Notes under the pieces: model-generated
What the model saw: only the letters and a program-made list of their open reading frames with translations
The model's database searches: none
What the model was told of the DNA's origin: nothing
Position numbers and translations under genes: made by a program
From: an uncultured Aquimarina sp.
Lineage (GTDB): Bacteria; Bacteroidota; Bacteroidia; Flavobacteriales; Flavobacteriaceae
Assembly: GCA_947503835.1 (NCBI GenBank)
Contig: CANNFM010000003.1
Location: 124,001-188,000 of the forward strand
Direction: 5' to 3'
Length of the DNA stretch: 64,000 nucleotides
Shown here: in pieces, positions 62,603 through 64,000 of the stretch
How the letters are laid out: each line of letters begins with the position of its first letter
Numbering within the stretch: the stretch's first letter is position 1

Positions 62603-64000
62603 TTATGATGTAGTGGTACTATTGTAATTTAACGTTACTCGTGTTCCTTCTCCAGGAGATGAATTAATGAATATTCTTCCATTAATATAATTCATGCGTT
62701 CTTTCATGAAGAACAATCCCATGCCTCCTTCAGCATTATTAGCAGGCTTAGTAGGGATGTTTTTAATATCAAACCCTTTTCCATTATCATCAATAGTAAT
62801 ACTCAAAACAGTATCAGAATGAGTGACAGAAATCATAATAAAATTTGATTGTGCATACTTAATTGCATTGTTTACTGCTTCTTGCGTAACACGATACAAA
62901 TTGGTTTCAACTAATGAATTAAATCTCTGATCAAAATTAGATTTGTTTTCAAAGATGATATTCTTACTGGTTAATTTAGAAAGCTCTTTTGCCATTTTCT
63001 GAAGTGCAATTGAGATTCCATAATCTTTCAACTCTGGAGGAGTAAGATTAAAGGTTGCAATACGTACACCTTGTATCAAATCTTCTGATATTTTCTTTAA
63101 ACCGTCGATTCTCTGACTAGCTTTTTCAAGGTTATTTAGATTGATAGCCTCTATATTAAGCTTAAGTGCGGTAAGCATTTGCCCAATACTATCATGAATT
63201 TCTTTTGCGATTCGTTTTCGTTCTTCTTCTTGTGCTTCTACAATTTGACTGGCATTAGATTTTTGTAAATCTTCTTTTTCTTTGTACTGGGCGGCAGTTA
63301 ATCGCTCAACTTCTTTTTGAGCATCTTTTCGCTTAGAGATGTTAGAACACAACACTAATCTCTCCGAAGTTCCATGTTCTTTAAATACCGTAATAATAGA
63401 TATGTCTAACCAGACTTTCTCTCCAGATGCTGTTTTAAATTCAAATTCTTCATTAAAAACGCCGCCTTTGTTTTGAGTGATAAGGCCTAATAGTTTATTT
63501 TTTTGAACTTCACTTAAATTCATAAGATCAGAAAGATATTTTCTTTCATAATTCTGTTCAATTCCTAATAATTTGGCAAAGCGCCCGCCCAAATTAATTA
63601 GTGCTCCTTGCTCATCAACCCTTGCATATAGAAGAGTTTGATCAATAGCTTTAGTGAGCGATACTAATTCCTGCATGCTTTCTTCTTGAACCTTTCTTAG
63701 TTCTTCTGCCCGAGAAGCCATTTGTTCGGCTTTTTTTTGTGAAACTAGTAAGTTTGAGATTGTCTTTTTTATGCTCAGAGCCACCGGTCTAAATAGCAAG
63801 AAAAATTCAAAAATCAGAATAAGGATGATAAATCCGAATAAAAGCAATTCAATCTTTTTTAAACTAGAAACTTTCTGTTGAGCTTCCTTTTCGTATTGAA
63901 ATACAATAGCATCCATCTGTTTTAGAAATAGGGGCTCATTTAAAATTACGGTTTCGAGATGAGGTTTTAATTGTTGATGGTCTATGGTATCTTTATTGAT
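62603..64000 (-). CDS. PAS-domain sensor histidine kinase, N-terminus beyond window
   Basis: At least 465 aa; the frame stays open to the last base of the window, so the start is outside. It shows a PilJ-N-like periplasmic tail (ETVILNEPLFLKQMDAIVFQ), one membrane helix (LLLFGFIILILIFEFFLLF), a coiled coil, a PAS domain (LYARVDEQGALINLGGRFAK ... ERLVLCSNISKRK), and a HisKA_3 domain with EEERKRIAKEIHDSIGQMLT (phospho-His). The HATPase has NLYRVTQEAVNNAIKYAQ and GMGLFFMKERM. A NarX-type kinase that would pair with a LuxR-type response regulator. Confidence 0.88.
   Translation of the reverse strand: MNKDTIDHQQLKPHLETVILNEPLFLKQMDAIVFQYEKEAQQKVSSLKKIELLLFGFIILILIFEFFLLFRPVALSIKKTISNLLVSQKKAEQMASRAEELRKVQEESMQELVSLTKAIDQTLLYARVDEQGALINLGGRFAKLLGIEQNYERKYLSDLMNLSEVQKNKLLGLITQNKGGVFNEEFEFKTASGEKVWLDISIITVFKEHGTSERLVLCSNISKRKDAQKEVERLTAAQYKEKEDLQKSNASQIVEAQEEERKRIAKEIHDSIGQMLTALKLNIEAINLNNLEKASQRIDGLKKISEDLIQGVRIATFNLTPPELKDYGISIALQKMAKELSKLTSKNIIFENKSNFDQRFNSLVETNLYRVTQEAVNNAIKYAQSNFIMISVTHSDTVLSITIDDNGKGFDIKNIPTKPANNAEGGMGLFFMKERMNYINGRIFINSSPGEGTRVTLNYNSTTTS

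Overview
The window looks like a chromosomal segment of a marine member of the Flavobacteriaceae (Bacteroidota), probably close to Aquimarina. The evidence is low G+C, TAnnTTTG-type -7 promoter elements, SusC/SusD pairs, DUF885 and CocE enzymes, a PilJ-N-type histidine kinase, a 'DEVD' RNA helicase, and RHS proteins with the core YYPFGL...ELEEGLGL...DPTIARW. No rRNA, tRNA or CRISPR array was seen.

Bases 1-15,350 are an accessory region built around orphan RHS toxin tips. Two short RHS genes (5-1123 and 7903-9051) begin at the same 67-base junction, carry unrelated C-terminal toxin domains, and are each followed by a putative immunity gene. Between them lies a recombination module: an XRE repressor with paired operators, a P-loop ATPase, two overlapping tyrosine recombinases (the second lacking expected catalytic residues), a small accessory protein and a ParE/RelE-type toxin-antitoxin pair. 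Downstream is a REP-associated (HUH) transposase. Around it are many short hairpins with 9-bp stems of changing sequence but a constant TGT/TGC loop. Three near-identical 143-161 bp inverted-repeat elements alternate with RHS-toxin tails fused to apparently intact immunity genes, which looks like an archive of worn-down toxin/immunity cassettes. A 21-bp palindromic minisatellite closes the region.

Bases 15,358-35,251 are mostly core-type genes: an MsbA-type ABC transporter, a subclass B1 metallo-beta-lactamase lipoprotein, a YdjM-like membrane protein, a NYN/LOTUS RNase-like protein, a DEAD-box helicase, an FMN reductase, PabB, a dead four-helix-bundle gene, TilS, DsbD, a TetR regulator with a clear three-site operator system beside an SDR enzyme, a CocE-type hydrolase, a DUF885 lipoprotein and a TPR histidine kinase.

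Bases 35,286-42,169 (minus strand) form a peptide-export locus. It holds a 69-aa double-glycine precursor with four core cysteines, a glycosyltransferase-like protein of the DUF6734 type, a C39-like/VKOR/thioredoxin fusion, a C39 peptidase ABC exporter and an HlyD adaptor. This suggests a secreted disulfide-bonded bacteriocin-like peptide.

Bases 42,615-62,577 form a maltodextrin locus that continues into glycolysis. A divergent susC-susD-susE-amylase operon faces lacI, an SLC45-type sugar transporter, beta-phosphoglucomutase, GH65 maltose phosphorylase, two GH13 amylases, pfkA, gap and an N-acetylglucosamine-kinase-like gene. LacI-type palindromes centred on AACGTT lie upstream of both susC and pfkA, so uptake, phosphorolysis and lower glycolysis may be one regulon. 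A truncated histidine kinase ends the window.
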